Positions 37,030 to 46,476 of a stretch of DNA of 64,000 nucleotides are shown here, piece by piece. The stretch is from assembly GCA_040766885.1 (NCBI GenBank), contig JAXGPP010000003.1:434001-498000 (forward strand), given 5' to 3'. Position 1 is the stretch's first letter, and every line of letters starts with the position of its first letter. A program made the translations under genes and the position numbers. The notes beneath the pieces were generated by a model. The model saw only the letters and a list, made by a program, of their open reading frames with translations. It did no database searches and had not been told where the DNA came from. Source of the DNA: JAXGPP01 sp040766885. GTDB taxonomy: Bacteria > Planctomycetota > Planctomycetia > Pirellulales > Thermoguttaceae.

Positions 37030-38355
37030 CTACCTTTGTCTTTCTACTTGGTGCTCTCCCGGGACGGGAACCTTGTAGAGGCCGTCCGCGCCCGGCGACG
37101 CGACGGGCATGTCGAATGACGGATGGTCAACGTTCGGCTCGATCTTGAACCGGCTCTCCAGCAGATCTTTGTACGACTCCCGCTTGCCGGTGAAACTGGC
37201 GATCATGCCCAGCACGCCGACCATCGTCGAATTTGCCATGCGGAATCCGTCGTTGATCGGTTTGCCGTCCATGATGGAGTTGACCAGGGCGTAGTGTTCC
37301 TGCACGTACATCGAACGGGTCCGGTCTTTCCGATCGGGGCGCCATCGTTCGTTCCCCCGCGTGTCGGTCATGAACGGAATTCCCATCGCGTTGAAGACCA
37401 TCCGTCCTTTCGTTCCGTGAAAGACGTCGAGATTGCTGGTGAAGCAGTTCTCGGCGGTCCGCGTTGCGCCGTAGATCCGCTTGCCGTCGGCGTACTCGTA
37501 GATCACCGACGCGTGGTCGAACAAGTCGCCGAGAGCCGGGCTGAAAACGCTGGAACGGCCGCCCAGCGCGTAGCAGGTCTCCGGTAGTTCATCACCCAGC
37601 GCCCACAGGACGGAGTCGAGATTGTGCAAGAGCGACTGCTGGATCTCGTCGCCGTTGAGCCACGTGAAATGCTCCCAGTTGCGAATCTGGTATTCCGTTT
37701 CCGACCATTCCGGCTTTTTCGGAATGAGGTTGTACGGCGTTCGCAGGTAGTCGGACTGCACGGCCATGATCTCGCCGATTTCACCGGTGCGGATCCGCTC
37801 GATCGCCTGGCCGCGCAGGAGGTCGTAGCGGTAGCAGAGACCGGAGACGTTGGCGACTTTCTTCTCTTCGGCGATCTTGGCCGCCTGGATCGTGACGTGA
37901 ACTCCGTCGGCATCGATGCCGTTCGGTTTTTCCGTGAACGCGTGTTTCCCGGCCTGAACCGCGGCGAGATTGTAGGGGGGGTGAAACCGCGACGGCAGCG
38001 CGATGTGGACGATATCGCTTTCCGCGATCACTCCCCTGTAACTGTCGAATCCGCTGAAAATCCGTTCGTCGGGAACGTCAATCCGTCCCTTGCCGATTTC
38101 GGACGCGGCGACCGCGGCACGAGTCAGGACGGCCTTTTCCCGGAACAGATCCCCCAGCGCGACCACCCGGACGTTGGGCATGGCGGTCAGGGAATCGAGC
38201 AGGGAACCGCGGCCGCGATTGCCGCAGCCCACCAGGCCGATTTTCAAGACGTCGGAACCCGCTGCATGAACCCATTGCGGCGCCGTCAAGACGGCCGCGC
38301 CGGTAGCAGCGCCCAGTTCGAGAAAACCGCGACGCGAAAACTGCCTGGTGGGCAT
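37030..38355 (-). CDS. Gfo/Idh/MocA family oxidoreductase, Tat-exported
   Basis: 441 residues from ATG 38355, which has GGAGGAAG upstream; longer frames lack such a site. A Tat signal (FSRRGFLELGAATGAAVLTA) precedes the Rossmann fold (IGLVGCGNRGRGSLLDSL) and the family motif TEKPNGIDADG. The middle has YLRTPYNLIPKK and NWEHFTWLNGDEIQQ, typical of the planctomycete Gfo/Idh group. It is 53 bases downstream of the DUF1080 gene and is probably cotranscribed. Substrate unknown, likely a sugar derivative. Confidence 0.9.
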   Translation of the reverse strand: MPTRQFSRRGFLELGAATGAAVLTAPQWVHAAGSDVLKIGLVGCGNRGRGSLLDSLTAMPNVRVVALGDLFREKAVLTRAAVAASEIGKGRIDVPDERIFSGFDSYRGVIAESDIVHIALPSRFHPPYNLAAVQAGKHAFTEKPNGIDADGVHVTIQAAKIAEEKKVANVSGLCYRYDLLRGQAIERIRTGEIGEIMAVQSDYLRTPYNLIPKKPEWSETEYQIRNWEHFTWLNGDEIQQSLLHNLDSVLWALGDELPETCYALGGRSSVFSPALGDLFDHASVIYEYADGKRIYGATRTAENCFTSNLDVFHGTKGRMVFNAMGIPFMTDTRGNERWRPDRKDRTRSMYVQEHYALVNSIMDGKPINDGFRMANSTMVGVLGMIASFTGKRESYKDLLESRFKIEPNVDHPSFDMPVASPGADGLYKVPVPGEHQVERQR

Positions 38356-38408
38356 CTCTTCCTCCAATCCGGCGGATGGCGCGCCTGCCAGTCGCACCAG
38401 GCCGCTGC

Positions 38409-39698
38409 TCACTGCCGCTCGATGAGCTTCCGCATGTCTTCCGTGATGGGCATGACTTCAAAGTCCTTGAAGAACATCTCGCAGTCGGTCCCGCCGTGCA
38501 TTTGCAGTCCCAGCTTGCCGGTCTTCTCGCACTCTTTGTCGATGATGTCCGACGTGCAGAATCCGTTCAGTATCTGGACCAGGCGGTCGCCGTACGCGGC
38601 CGTGCAGGTCGTGTTCCACTGGTCGTCCTTGTTGCGGACCTTCTCGACGAACTCGTCGTTCGCCACGACCCAGCCGCGGCCGGGAATCGTCTTGCCGTCG
38701 ACAATGCCAGCGGTGTGCCAGAGGGCGGAGTCCTTGCCGCCATTGGCGATTTCGTTCTGGAATCCGCGCAGCACCCACGGGGCTTCCGTTTCCGCGGCGC
38801 GGAAATAGAGCGCGCTGTTGCCGCCGTGCATGCGGTACGTCACGCGGGCGATGAAGTTGTCGTAGTCCTTGTCGGAAATGACCAGCCCATCCTTCTTCTG
38901 GTCTTTCGAGTGCCGGCCGTGCAGAACGCCCTCTTCCGTGAACGACCATTCCTCCGGGAGTACGAACTTGGCGTTGACGAGCTGGTACTTGCCGTCGTCG
39001 CCCTTGACGAAGAACGGCTCCCATTGGCTCGTGCCCAGGTCCTTGACGCGGATATTCCTCCACGCGACCGATCCCGATTTGCCCGCATGGATCTGCAGGC
39101 CGAAAAAGCCTGTCATTGAAAAGCTGTCGAACATATCGACGACCAGCTTGCCGTTGAGCCATGTCTTGATCGACGGTCCGACGCATTGGATTTCCACGTC
39201 GTTCCAGTCCCCTTCCTTCGCGCTCGCCTGGGCGGCGTCGAGGCGATCCTGCGGGGTGTAGGCGTCGAGCCAGATGACGCCGAACTTGTGGCCGCGGCGT
39301 CCCTCGTCGTAGATCCGGCCGGTCACCTCGCCCCCGGGTGTCATCTCATACTGGTACCCGTAGACGCGCTGGCGATCACCTTCCGGACGGGCGGCCGAGC
39401 GGAACTGGACGCCCGAGTTCCCGGGTTCGAGGAACTTGTATTGCAGCTTCAGTATGAAGTTGCCGAATTCCTTTTCGCTACACAGGAACGTGTTGCCCGG
39501 CGTATCCGGAACGCATTTCCCGACGATCGAACCGTCCGCCACCTGGTACTCGGCCGACCCGCCGCGCTTCACCCAGCCGCTGAGATCCTGGCCGTTGAAC
39601 AACGAGGTGAATCCTTCTTCGATGTCTGCCGCCGTCGCGCTCAAACCGAACGAAGCCAATAGCCCAAGGGCCACAGCCGCTATAAGACATTTCTTCAT
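38409..39698 (-). CDS. DUF1080 protein (3-keto-disaccharide hydrolase type), two domains
   Basis: 429 residues from ATG 39698 with a signal peptide (KKCLIAAVALGLLASFGLSA). The DUF1080 signature appears twice: EGFTSLFNGQDLSGWVKRGG ... NSGVQFRS near residues 30-110 and a second beta-sandwich (EPFFVKGDDGKYQ, ALYFRAAETEAPWV, HGGTDCEMFFKDFEVM) in the C-terminal half. Members cleave 3-keto-glycosides or bind carbohydrate in the periplasm. It pairs with the adjacent oxidoreductase, a common arrangement in planctomycetes in which an oxidised sugar is then hydrolysed. Confidence 0.88.
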   Translation of the reverse strand: MKKCLIAAVALGLLASFGLSATAADIEEGFTSLFNGQDLSGWVKRGGSAEYQVADGSIVGKCVPDTPGNTFLCSEKEFGNFILKLQYKFLEPGNSGVQFRSAARPEGDRQRVYGYQYEMTPGGEVTGRIYDEGRRGHKFGVIWLDAYTPQDRLDAAQASAKEGDWNDVEIQCVGPSIKTWLNGKLVVDMFDSFSMTGFFGLQIHAGKSGSVAWRNIRVKDLGTSQWEPFFVKGDDGKYQLVNAKFVLPEEWSFTEEGVLHGRHSKDQKKDGLVISDKDYDNFIARVTYRMHGGNSALYFRAAETEAPWVLRGFQNEIANGGKDSALWHTAGIVDGKTIPGRGWVVANDEFVEKVRNKDDQWNTTCTAAYGDRLVQILNGFCTSDIIDKECEKTGKLGLQMHGGTDCEMFFKDFEVMPITEDMRKLIERQ

Positions 39699-40248
39699 GA
39701 CTGACTCCCACAAAAAGGTACGGTCGGATGGACATGCCGTGAACGGAACCGGGACGAGAGAAGTCTTTCACGACCCGCTCCCGCTCGTCGCTTCCGGGAT
39801 GCAACTGACGACTATCCTCAATCGGTTCGGGCATTTCAAGTCGTTCGTGTGCGGAAAATCGAAATGGGTCGAGAAAGGTCCCTCAGACGCGACCGGCACC
39901 AAACACACGTTCAGCATTCCTGTCACCGGGTTGAGGCCCGTTTCTGGGCCGAAAGTACCGCTCGGGTGGCGAATCGCTCGACGAGTGGTTCCCGACCAGC
40001 GCAGGCTTTGGGCGACATCTCGCCGTCCCTTCTTCTCCGTCGCCTCCTCGAGCACCGACCAAGAAACGGCCCCGCCCTCTTCCTTGCTCCGCATGGCTCC
40101 CCTCCCGGAGCCCTCAGCTTAGCCGTGCTCAACCCTCAGGCTGAAATTAGACCCGCTCGGCGACGCCGGCGCGCTGCAGGTCGAGATTCCAAGATTCATC
40201 GCCGCGAAACGTGGCGGCCGGAAGCAGGGCCACCCCTGTCCTCCGGCG
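39699..40248. other. 550-base gap without a clear gene
   Basis: Short frames exist but none has protein-like composition or a ribosome-binding site. It probably holds the promoter of the DUF1080 operon and the end of the unit to its right. I see no repeat or RNA gene in it. Confidence 0.4.
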
Positions 40249-40536
40249 TCACGACTTCTTCTTTCCGGTCTTTGTCCGCCGATAAGTCACCGTCACCGAG
40301 ACCAGATCGTCCGTCTCCTCGCGAGCAGTGACGTAGTACTCCTCTGCTGTTGCGACATCAGTCAGGGAGAGTCTTGTCGCCTCGGTGTAGGTTCTGTATC
40401 CATGTCCTTTCTTGCCCTCATTCGTCAAGAAGTATGCCGTGCGAGCGTCCTGTCTCTCTTGTTCGTTTGGGGAATGAGTGCCCAAGCTCCATCCGTCACG
40501 AGAACCGCCCACGTACCTGAAAATGTGTCGCTTCAT
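40249..40536 (-). CDS. small protein of unknown function downstream of the restriction gene
   Basis: 95 residues from ATG 40536. Composition is polar and balanced (MKRHIFRYVGGSRDGWSLGT, TAEEYYVTAREETDDLVSVT, basic tail RRTKTGKKKS), with no signal peptide or membrane segment. It starts 21 bases after the stop of the MmeI-like gene on the same strand, so it is likely cotranscribed with it. It does not match a known controller or immunity family that I can name. Confidence 0.55.
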   Translation of the reverse strand: MKRHIFRYVGGSRDGWSLGTHSPNEQERQDARTAYFLTNEGKKGHGYRTYTEATRLSLTDVATAEEYYVTAREETDDLVSVTVTYRRTKTGKKKS

Positions 40537-40557
40537 CACGGTTTCTCTATCGGTTGA

Positions 40558-43454
40558 TCATCCGCAGTCCGACTCCGCATTGGCCCGGTGGAGATTCAGC
40601 TCCAGTAAGTTAGCCAGAAGCACGTCGTCCGTGAGGTCAGCGGGCCAGCCGTAGGCGGCAAAGACGGCTTCGTCCAGCCGGCGGTGGGCGAGGTCGAGCC
40701 AGGTCGGCCGCTCGTTGTACAGGTTGGTGAGCGTCCGCTTCTTGAGCTTCCCCGCGCACTCCTCGTCCCGCGGCACGATCCTCGGATAGCGGACGGTCCC
40801 AATGCCGCGCTGGTTGGGCTTGTGAACGTACCGCGCCCACGGCCCATCGACCGAGCCGGGGAATTCGAGTACCTCTTCCCGCGTCCACTCCGGCGGGTTG
40901 AGCCAGTTCGACCGCAACCGATCCAACTCGCACGCCGCCGCGGCGATCGCCGCCCTCTGCTCGTCGGTGGGTTTGGGGAAAGGGAATGTCTCGAAGCACG
41001 TGGTTGAAGTATAGCGGAACCCACTCTCACGTTCTCGAAGCTGCGTCCCCAATGCAAGAGCCCACACCTCGTGGCAGCGCGACTGGAGAATCCCAAAATC
41101 GACATCGGAGTCACTGGCAATCGCAATCAGCAAGTTTGACGGGCAACAGCAAACGTCGGCCCACGAGAAAAGCCGGTGTTTCGACACGTGCGGAGTAACG
41201 ATGTACCGCTCCAATCCGGCAATAGCCTGGTACATCTCGCCGCGCGGTCGCCACAGTTGCCAAAACGGATACTCCTGGAAGTGTGCAGCAGCGCGGCTCT
41301 CTGGCACTCGATCCTTGAGCAATTCGAAGGGAGTCCCGTACTGTGCGGCTTCTTCTTGTGTCCTTTGAACGAAATCAATTACCCAAATGTTGAGCGGTCT
41401 CCGGACCATGTCGACAGCGGTCCAATAGATCCGCATCACATCCGAAGTGGGCTTTCCGGACGGAGACGGCTGTGACAGAAGGGATCTTGCCTCAACATCC
41501 GATACGTCGAAGGGGCCGCTTTTCTGCACTCCTATGAAGGCGCGGCCCTCGTTCTCCGGCAGTCTTCGCGAACGCGTTGTGTCTGCTCCGACGGTCAAAT
41601 TGGAGTTGATTGCGGGGACGGACGCACCATCCAGAATGAGCGTCTTCTCGTTTCCTCCATCGAAGCCCACCATGGAAACGTGGACCATTGCTCCATCAAG
41701 CACCCAGTCGCGATCGCTCTCGGCGAAAAAAATCGCGCCGCTGTCCTTGATGCGATTCAGCACCTCTCGGTTTGCCCCGCCGCGAATCCCCTGAGTTGCA
41801 AGCAAGCCGGCGCGTTCACATCTTGAGTCTGCTATCTGCTGGCGAGCCTTTTCGAACCAGTAGCAACAAAGGTCACCGAAATGCGATATCCGCGAATCCC
41901 ACACTCGCCGCATCGAGGCGACGTACGTTTCGCCAAGTTCGGACAAAATCCGTTTTCCACCCAAGAACGGCGGATTGCCGACGATGAAATCCGCCTCGGG
42001 CCACTCGGGTTCCTTGGGATGCTCGGGGTCGGAAAGATCGAGAATTGCGTCCATGAGCCGGATCGACTCGATCGGCTCCAGCACCGGATCCCTGGGGGCG
42101 TTGAAGCCGTTCTGCTGCATCCACTGCAAGTAGCCGATCCAGATCACCACCTGGGCAAGCTGCTGCGCGTACGGGTTGATCTCGATACCGGCAAGCTGCG
42201 TCGGACGCACCTGCGGCAACAGGCCCACGCCGTGCGCCGCCCCGTAGGCGATCACTTCCTTCTCTAGGTCCAAGAGCAGATTGATCGCCGCGTAGAGGAA
42301 GTTTCCTGAGCCGCAGGCCGGGTCGAGAATCCGCACATGGGCCAGCCGTTCGACAAACGCCTTGAGCGGCTTCTCGAACGCGGCCCGCTCTTTCGATACG
42401 CCCTTCGCCCGTGCCGAGCGCTCGCCCACCTTCTTGACCTTCTCCCAGAGTTTGTCGCACTTCGCCTGCACTTCCTCCCACTCGCGTCGCAAGGGTGCCA
42501 TCACCACCGGTTCCAGGAGCGTCAGGATGTCTTCGCGGCTGGTGTAATGGGCGCCGATCTGCGATCGCTTCCCCGGGTCCAACGTCCGCTCAAACAGCGT
42601 GCCGAAGATCGACGGCTCGACGTCGCCCCAATCGTGCTCGTTGACTCGCACGAGCTCCTCGATCTCGTCACGCTTGAGCTCGATCACTTCGGCGTCGGCA
42701 AACAGGCCGCCGTTGAAGTGCGGGATTTCGTCCGCTCCGAACGTGCCCCCTCGGCCATCGCCTGGAACAGCGCCCAGAGCCGGGTGGCGAGTTTCTCCGG
42801 GTCGTTCTTCGACTGGCTCAGCACCCGGCTGAAGATCTTCTCGGGCAACAGTCCGATGTCCTCGCCGAACATGCAGAACATCAGCTTCATCAGAAAATGG
42901 GCCGCGTCGGGCGCGGCCACGCCGCGCACCCGCATGCCGTCGGCCAAGAGGCCGAACCGCTCGGCCGCCTGCCGCGTGACGCTCTCGCGCGTCACGCCCG
43001 GGCGAAGCGACTGCGGTTCGGTGAACATGCGGCGGAGAACGTCGAGGTTCTTCGCCTCGGCCAGGCCGCTCAAATCGAACTCATACACCCGCTTCGCCGT
43101 GCCGGTGAAATTGGTGTGGATCTCGAAGCGGTCGAGGTCGCACACCACCAGTAGCGGCGGGTTCTCCAGGTCCTCGCGGTAGAGCTGGAGTTGCCGGTAG
43201 GCTTCGGCCAGATTGCGCCGTTTCTTCTTGTACTCCCAGCCGAAATGGCCCCGCATCCAGACATCGGCCCAGCCGGTCTCGCCCGTCGTCTTGTGGACGC
43301 CGCGTTCAAAGGTGTAGAAGGCCCCGTCCGGATCCGCCTCGGCCGGCTTGGGCTGGCCCAAGAGTTCGCACAGGTCGAGGAAATGCTGCTGGTAGGCGCT
43401 GCGCTCCGAGAGATTGGCGCGTTGCCACTTGGTGATGAACTCCTGCGGCGTCAT
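40558..43454 (-). pseudogene. MmeI-like type IIG restriction-methylation gene, frameshifted in a G run
   Basis: Two adjacent frames encode one protein of about 965 residues. The first (43454 down to about 42690) has an endonuclease-type core with the acidic residue in ADVW and the WEYKK motif. The second begins in-frame with IELKRDEIEELVRVNEHDWG and holds the methyltransferase: GAHYTSRED, DPACGSGNFLY (motif I), NPPFLGG (motif IV), then a target-recognition region. The break is at the C5 run (plus strand) 42746-42750: one extra C restores GTFGADEIPHFNGGLFADAE and continuity. The gene may be inactive, phase-variable or affected by a sequencing slip. It may still make a partial protein from an internal start. 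Confidence 0.85.
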
Positions 43455-43800
43455 GCGGCGGCCCCCTTGATAAGAGCGGTTTGCAGACCACGATCTTAGT
43501 CGCTCGGTAGAGGGGAGGAAAGATCAGCTACAGCGCCCCCCGGCGCGTTTGGGCTTAGGGGCGGCGGCCCGCGCAACCGAACTTACCCGTACCACCCGTG
43601 CGCAGATTCTGAGGATAACACGGTCGTCAGCCAGCCGCGTGTGCCGGGGACTCGAATCCATAAGCATCTGCCGTCTTTAGCTTTTTGAATAGCGCCGAGT
43701 CTCCCGAAATTCCAAAGCTGGCCCACGAAAATGGCGAATATCTGAATGGCACCTGTGAGGAGCGGTTCTTTGAACGAAACCATTGCGACGGATGCTACCT
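43455..43800. other. 346-base gap between divergent genes
   Basis: Lies between the restriction gene and the first 24-residue-repeat gene, which point away from one another. It should hold both promoters. A 66-codon minus frame (43583-43783) is not convincing. I see no operator or repeat that stands out. Confidence 0.4.
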
Positions 43801-44100
43801 ATGATGAATGATCAGGACTGCGATCGACTGCTCGCGCACGCCTCAATCACAGGGAGCCATCTGCCGCTTTCAGTCCTTCGTCGTTTGACCAACAATCAGT
43901 TGTTGGCTTACGTCGCGTCGTCCAGGTGCCAGCTTTCTGAAAGCCTCGTGTCGCAGTTTGCGGCGCACGAGCTACTGGCATACGCGTTGTTGTCCCGCGC
44001 TGAGCTCTCATCAGAACAGGTAAATGGTCTGACTGAGTCAGAACGTACGGCCTACAACGCAATTCGGAACAGACGGGCAGGGACAGAAGACACTATGTAG
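43801..44100 (+). CDS. small 24-residue-repeat protein, copy 1
   Basis: 99 residues from ATG 43801, chosen because it aligns exactly with its paralogue at 44474. After MMNDQDCDRLLAHA there are three similar 24-residue units, each of the form AYxAxxxxxLsxxxVxxLtxxELL: ITGSHLPLSVLRRL..., AYVASSRCQLSESLVSQFA..., AYALLSRAELSSEQVNGLT.... A helix-turn-helix solenoid is plausible. No known family comes to mind. It is the first of two tandem copies next to a restriction-methylation gene. Confidence 0.75.
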   Translation: MMNDQDCDRLLAHASITGSHLPLSVLRRLTNNQLLAYVASSRCQLSESLVSQFAAHELLAYALLSRAELSSEQVNGLTESERTAYNAIRNRRAGTEDTM

Positions 44101-44473
44101 CCGGGCCGATCTCTGACTGCCCGGAGAGCTGGCCTCAATGTTCCCTGAAGCGTCACACCCCGGGTGACTCTGCTTTTATGAGCGGAGGAAAGACCAGCAC
44201 GCACGCCGGGACAACTCCCCTGCCGCGTACGCGCGAGCCTTGGCCGGCAAACCCATCGGCGCACAAAAAATCCACGCCCTGTCGGCCAACCGAGGCCGAG
44301 GCGTGGATTTAGAAGGAGGACCTCTCCGGTCTGTATCGGTCGTACGAAGCTGAGCCTGAAGAAAATCGTCAAACCGGCGCACGTCCACCGGCCCCCGAAA
44401 TAGCGATTCCTAAAGCGCACCCGCGTGCTAGGGTTTCTCTTAAACCACTCTGCAAACCGGACGGAGCTTTTCG
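44101..44473. other. 373-base gap between the two repeat-protein genes
   Basis: Contains a hairpin with a minus-strand U run (44268-44310). No third gene copy is seen. Confidence 0.4.
44268..44310 (-). terminator. rho-independent terminator, minus-strand orientation
   Basis: AAATCCACGCC (44268-44278) pairs with GGCGTGGATTT (44300-44310). On the minus strand it is followed by a run of T residues. No protein gene upstream on the minus strand explains it, so it may end a short RNA or serve as a barrier. Confidence 0.5.
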
Positions 44474-44773
44474 ATGCTGGCGGGCCTGCAAGGTCATCAA
44501 TTAATCGCCGCGGCGGCAATCACGGGCACACCTCTGCCGAGATCATTTCTGGATGATCTCACCAGTAAACAGTTGCTGACCTACGTCGCGTTGAAAGACT
44601 GCCCCCTTCCGGAAGCTATTCTACTTCGGCTCGCTGGCCGCGATCTGTTGGCCTACGCAGCCCTGATCAGGAAGGAGCTGTCGCCGAGACAGGTGGAGAG
44701 GCTCACGGACGCCGAATGCACGGCTTATACGGCTCTTGCGGAAACGTTCTTGGATTCTGGAGACGCTGCATAG
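44474..44773 (+). CDS. small 24-residue-repeat protein, copy 2
   Basis: 99 residues from ATG 44474 with GGAG eight bases upstream. It has the same length and repeat plan as the gene at 43801: ITGTPLPRSFLDDLTSKQLL, TYVALKDCPLPEAILLRLAG, AYAALIRKELSPRQVERLT, then AYTALAETFLD. The two proteins share about half of their residues, so they arose by tandem duplication followed by divergence. A strong terminator follows 55 bases after the stop. The function is unknown; the position suggests a link with the restriction locus. Confidence 0.82.
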   Translation: MLAGLQGHQLIAAAAITGTPLPRSFLDDLTSKQLLTYVALKDCPLPEAILLRLAGRDLLAYAALIRKELSPRQVERLTDAECTAYTALAETFLDSGDAA

Positions 44774-44827
44774 CACTGCCGATGAACAGAGATGCTGAGC
44801 GACTAACCAGCTCGCTCGGAACCGCCT

Positions 44828-44864
44828 AGCCCTCTTGTCTTCGCGCCGACCAGAGGGCTTTTTT
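44828..44864 (+). terminator. rho-independent terminator
   Basis: AGCCCTC (44828-44834) pairs with GAGGGCT (44853-44859), followed by TTTTT. It lies about 55 bases after the second repeat-protein gene. Confidence 0.8.
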
Positions 44865-44995
44865 CGTTGGATGGCGCACAGCCTCCGTCGGGTCGGCTCA
44901 ATTACCAGGGGCGGAGGATTTGCCACACCCGGAATCCGAACCTAGGGTTCTAGTGGTGGGTGCGGCGCATCACTCCTGGAAGTGCTGTGCTCTTG

Positions 44996-45029
44996 GCCCG
45001 TGCCGTTCCCTGGCGGCACGGGCTTTTTT
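44996..45029 (+). terminator. strong rho-independent terminator without an upstream protein gene
   Basis: GCCCGTGCCG (44996-45005) pairs with CGGCACGGGC (45014-45023), followed by six T residues. It comes about 130 bases after the previous terminator, with no ORF between, so a small RNA could end here. Confidence 0.75.
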
Positions 45030-45063
45030 GCGCTCGTGGGGACAGAACTCGTCTTAGGCTTGC

Positions 45064-45243
45064 TCATGGCCTGACGTGGTCGCTGGTCCGGCTCTCCTCG
45101 CTGATCACTGCGGCAAGATTGAGCATGGCAGCCTGAACGGGCTTGCTGAACGGCATCAGAGCCCCAACGATCACGACAAACGCCCGCACATCATCCTCCC
45201 GAAGCGCTCCCTCAATCGCCAGCCGCTCCGCGTCATCCCGCAC
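45064..45243 (-). CDS. short protein-like ORF, 59 residues
   Basis: From GTG 45243 the frame reads VRDDAERLAIEGALREDDVR, then AFVVIVGALMPFSKPVQAAM and LNLAAVISEESRTSDHVRP to TGA. The heptad-like spacing of hydrophobic residues and acidic/basic balance look like real protein. It starts exactly where the decayed copy of the restriction gene's 5' end stops resembling that gene, so it may be a fragment of another gene. No family is recognised. Confidence 0.35.
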   Translation of the reverse strand: MRDDAERLAIEGALREDDVRAFVVIVGALMPFSKPVQAAMLNLAAVISEESRTSDHVRP

Positions 45244-45325
45244 TGCTACTTGGTGATGAACTCTTACAGCGTCATGCGGCGGTCCGCTGATTTGAGCGGT
45301 TGACAGGCCACGATCTTATTGAACT
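45244..45325 (-). pseudogene. vestigial copy of the restriction gene's 5' end
   Basis: About 75 bases resemble the start of the MmeI-like gene and its leader (43425-43497). The first codons, MTPQEFITKWQ in the gene, read MTL*EFITK*Q here, with two stops. The leader also matches (ccgctc and cacgatctta segments in the same order). This is the remnant of a lost duplicate or of an ancestral locus. Confidence 0.7.
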
Positions 45326-45744
45326 TCAGATTGATTGTGCAACGAGGGCCGGCCGTTTGGCGATGAGCGGTGGACCCGACGCAAGGTGAAGAACCTCAGC
45401 CTCGACACCACGATGCCGCCCCGTGGCCGGCCGCGAAAATCCATGGAAAAGGCCGTAAACCTGACGCTCCTTCTGATACCTTTGCCTCTTACACCTTTGG
45501 CTCCCGTTTGCCTTTTCATATCCACCGCCTCTCCGTCCCCTGCCGCCTCGATCTGCTCGCTCTCTCTTCGGCCACGCAGTGGATTGATTCTTCTCACGTC
45601 GCATCTGCCCAGACACATAGCGGGGCGGTTGAATTACCTGGGCGCAGCTTCCATAATTCGAGCGGACGAACTGCGCGTCCTCGCCTACTGGTTCTCGCCT
45701 GGTCCGACGTCGGCGGGAACGCGACGAATATGAGGGGACAACCC

Positions 45745-46476
45745 ATGCGAGTGTGCCGGAAATGCTCGAAGCAGGCCGATGACCACAGCAAGATCTGCCG
45801 CGACTGCGGCGCGATCCTCGAGGATGTGCCCGACGATCCTGCTCCGCCTCCTCACCCGCCGGAACCGCTCGAACCTGCAGCGGAAGAGGATTCGGAGCAG
45901 TCTCCACCCCATGCCAGCCTCGCTGAGCAAAGCTTTGCGCCCGTAAACGGCACCGGGTCGCAACTGCCTCTCCCCGGCGGTCCGGCAAACAAATGGAAGT
46001 GCCCGCAGTGCGGCGAGACGGTGCCCGGCACGTTCGACGTCTGCTGGAAGTGCCTGACCGCCAAGGACGGGGAACCGGCCGAGGAAGGCCTGCTCGAGTA
46101 CCTGGAAGCGATCTCCAAAGAGAACAAAGACCCCGTCGGGGAGCCGAGCGACCCTGTCGCCGAAGCGGTGACGCTCGACGAGGACGACGAACCGGACGAC
46201 CGCGACGGCAATACACCGTCGGTCGATGAGTGCCCGCGGTGCGGCTCATCGAAGATAATGTGCGGCATCACCGTGCAAGACCAGGGGCAGTACTCCGACG
46301 GACAGTTGAGGGTTGTGGTCTTCGGCGACCCGGCGGCCTTGCTCTTCAAAGACCGTCTCTATGGCGATCTCAAAGCCCAAATCTGCGGCGCCTGCGGCCT
46401 GGTCGAATTCCGTGTCGCCAATGCGAGCGAACTCTACCGACATTACCGCAACGCCCGCAGAAGCTCATCCCAATGA
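45745..46476 (+). CDS. zinc-ribbon protein of unknown function
   Basis: 243 residues from ATG 45745, which has GAGGGG seven bases upstream; longer frames are not supported. It has four CxxC-type pairs: CRKCSKQADDHSKICRDCG at the N-terminus, CPQCGETVPGTFDVCWKC in the middle, CPRCGSSKIMC and CGACG near the end. The linkers are acidic and proline-rich. The C-terminal part resembles a small DUF2007-like beta fold (QLRVVVFGDPAALLFKDRL) only loosely. Likely a cytoplasmic metal-binding protein; function unknown. Confidence 0.8.
   Translation: MRVCRKCSKQADDHSKICRDCGAILEDVPDDPAPPPHPPEPLEPAAEEDSEQSPPHASLAEQSFAPVNGTGSQLPLPGGPANKWKCPQCGETVPGTFDVCWKCLTAKDGEPAEEGLLEYLEAISKENKDPVGEPSDPVAEAVTLDEDDEPDDRDGNTPSVDECPRCGSSKIMCGITVQDQGQYSDGQLRVVVFGDPAALLFKDRLYGDLKAQICGACGLVEFRVANASELYRHYRNARRSSSQ

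Noticed and set aside
43583..43783. A 66-codon minus frame between the restriction gene and the repeat-protein genes
   Set aside because: No ribosome-binding site and no family; it lies where divergent promoters are expected.
45076..45303. A 75-codon plus frame opposite the 59-residue ORF
   Set aside because: It reads across the decayed restriction-gene copy on the opposite strand and has no ribosome-binding site.
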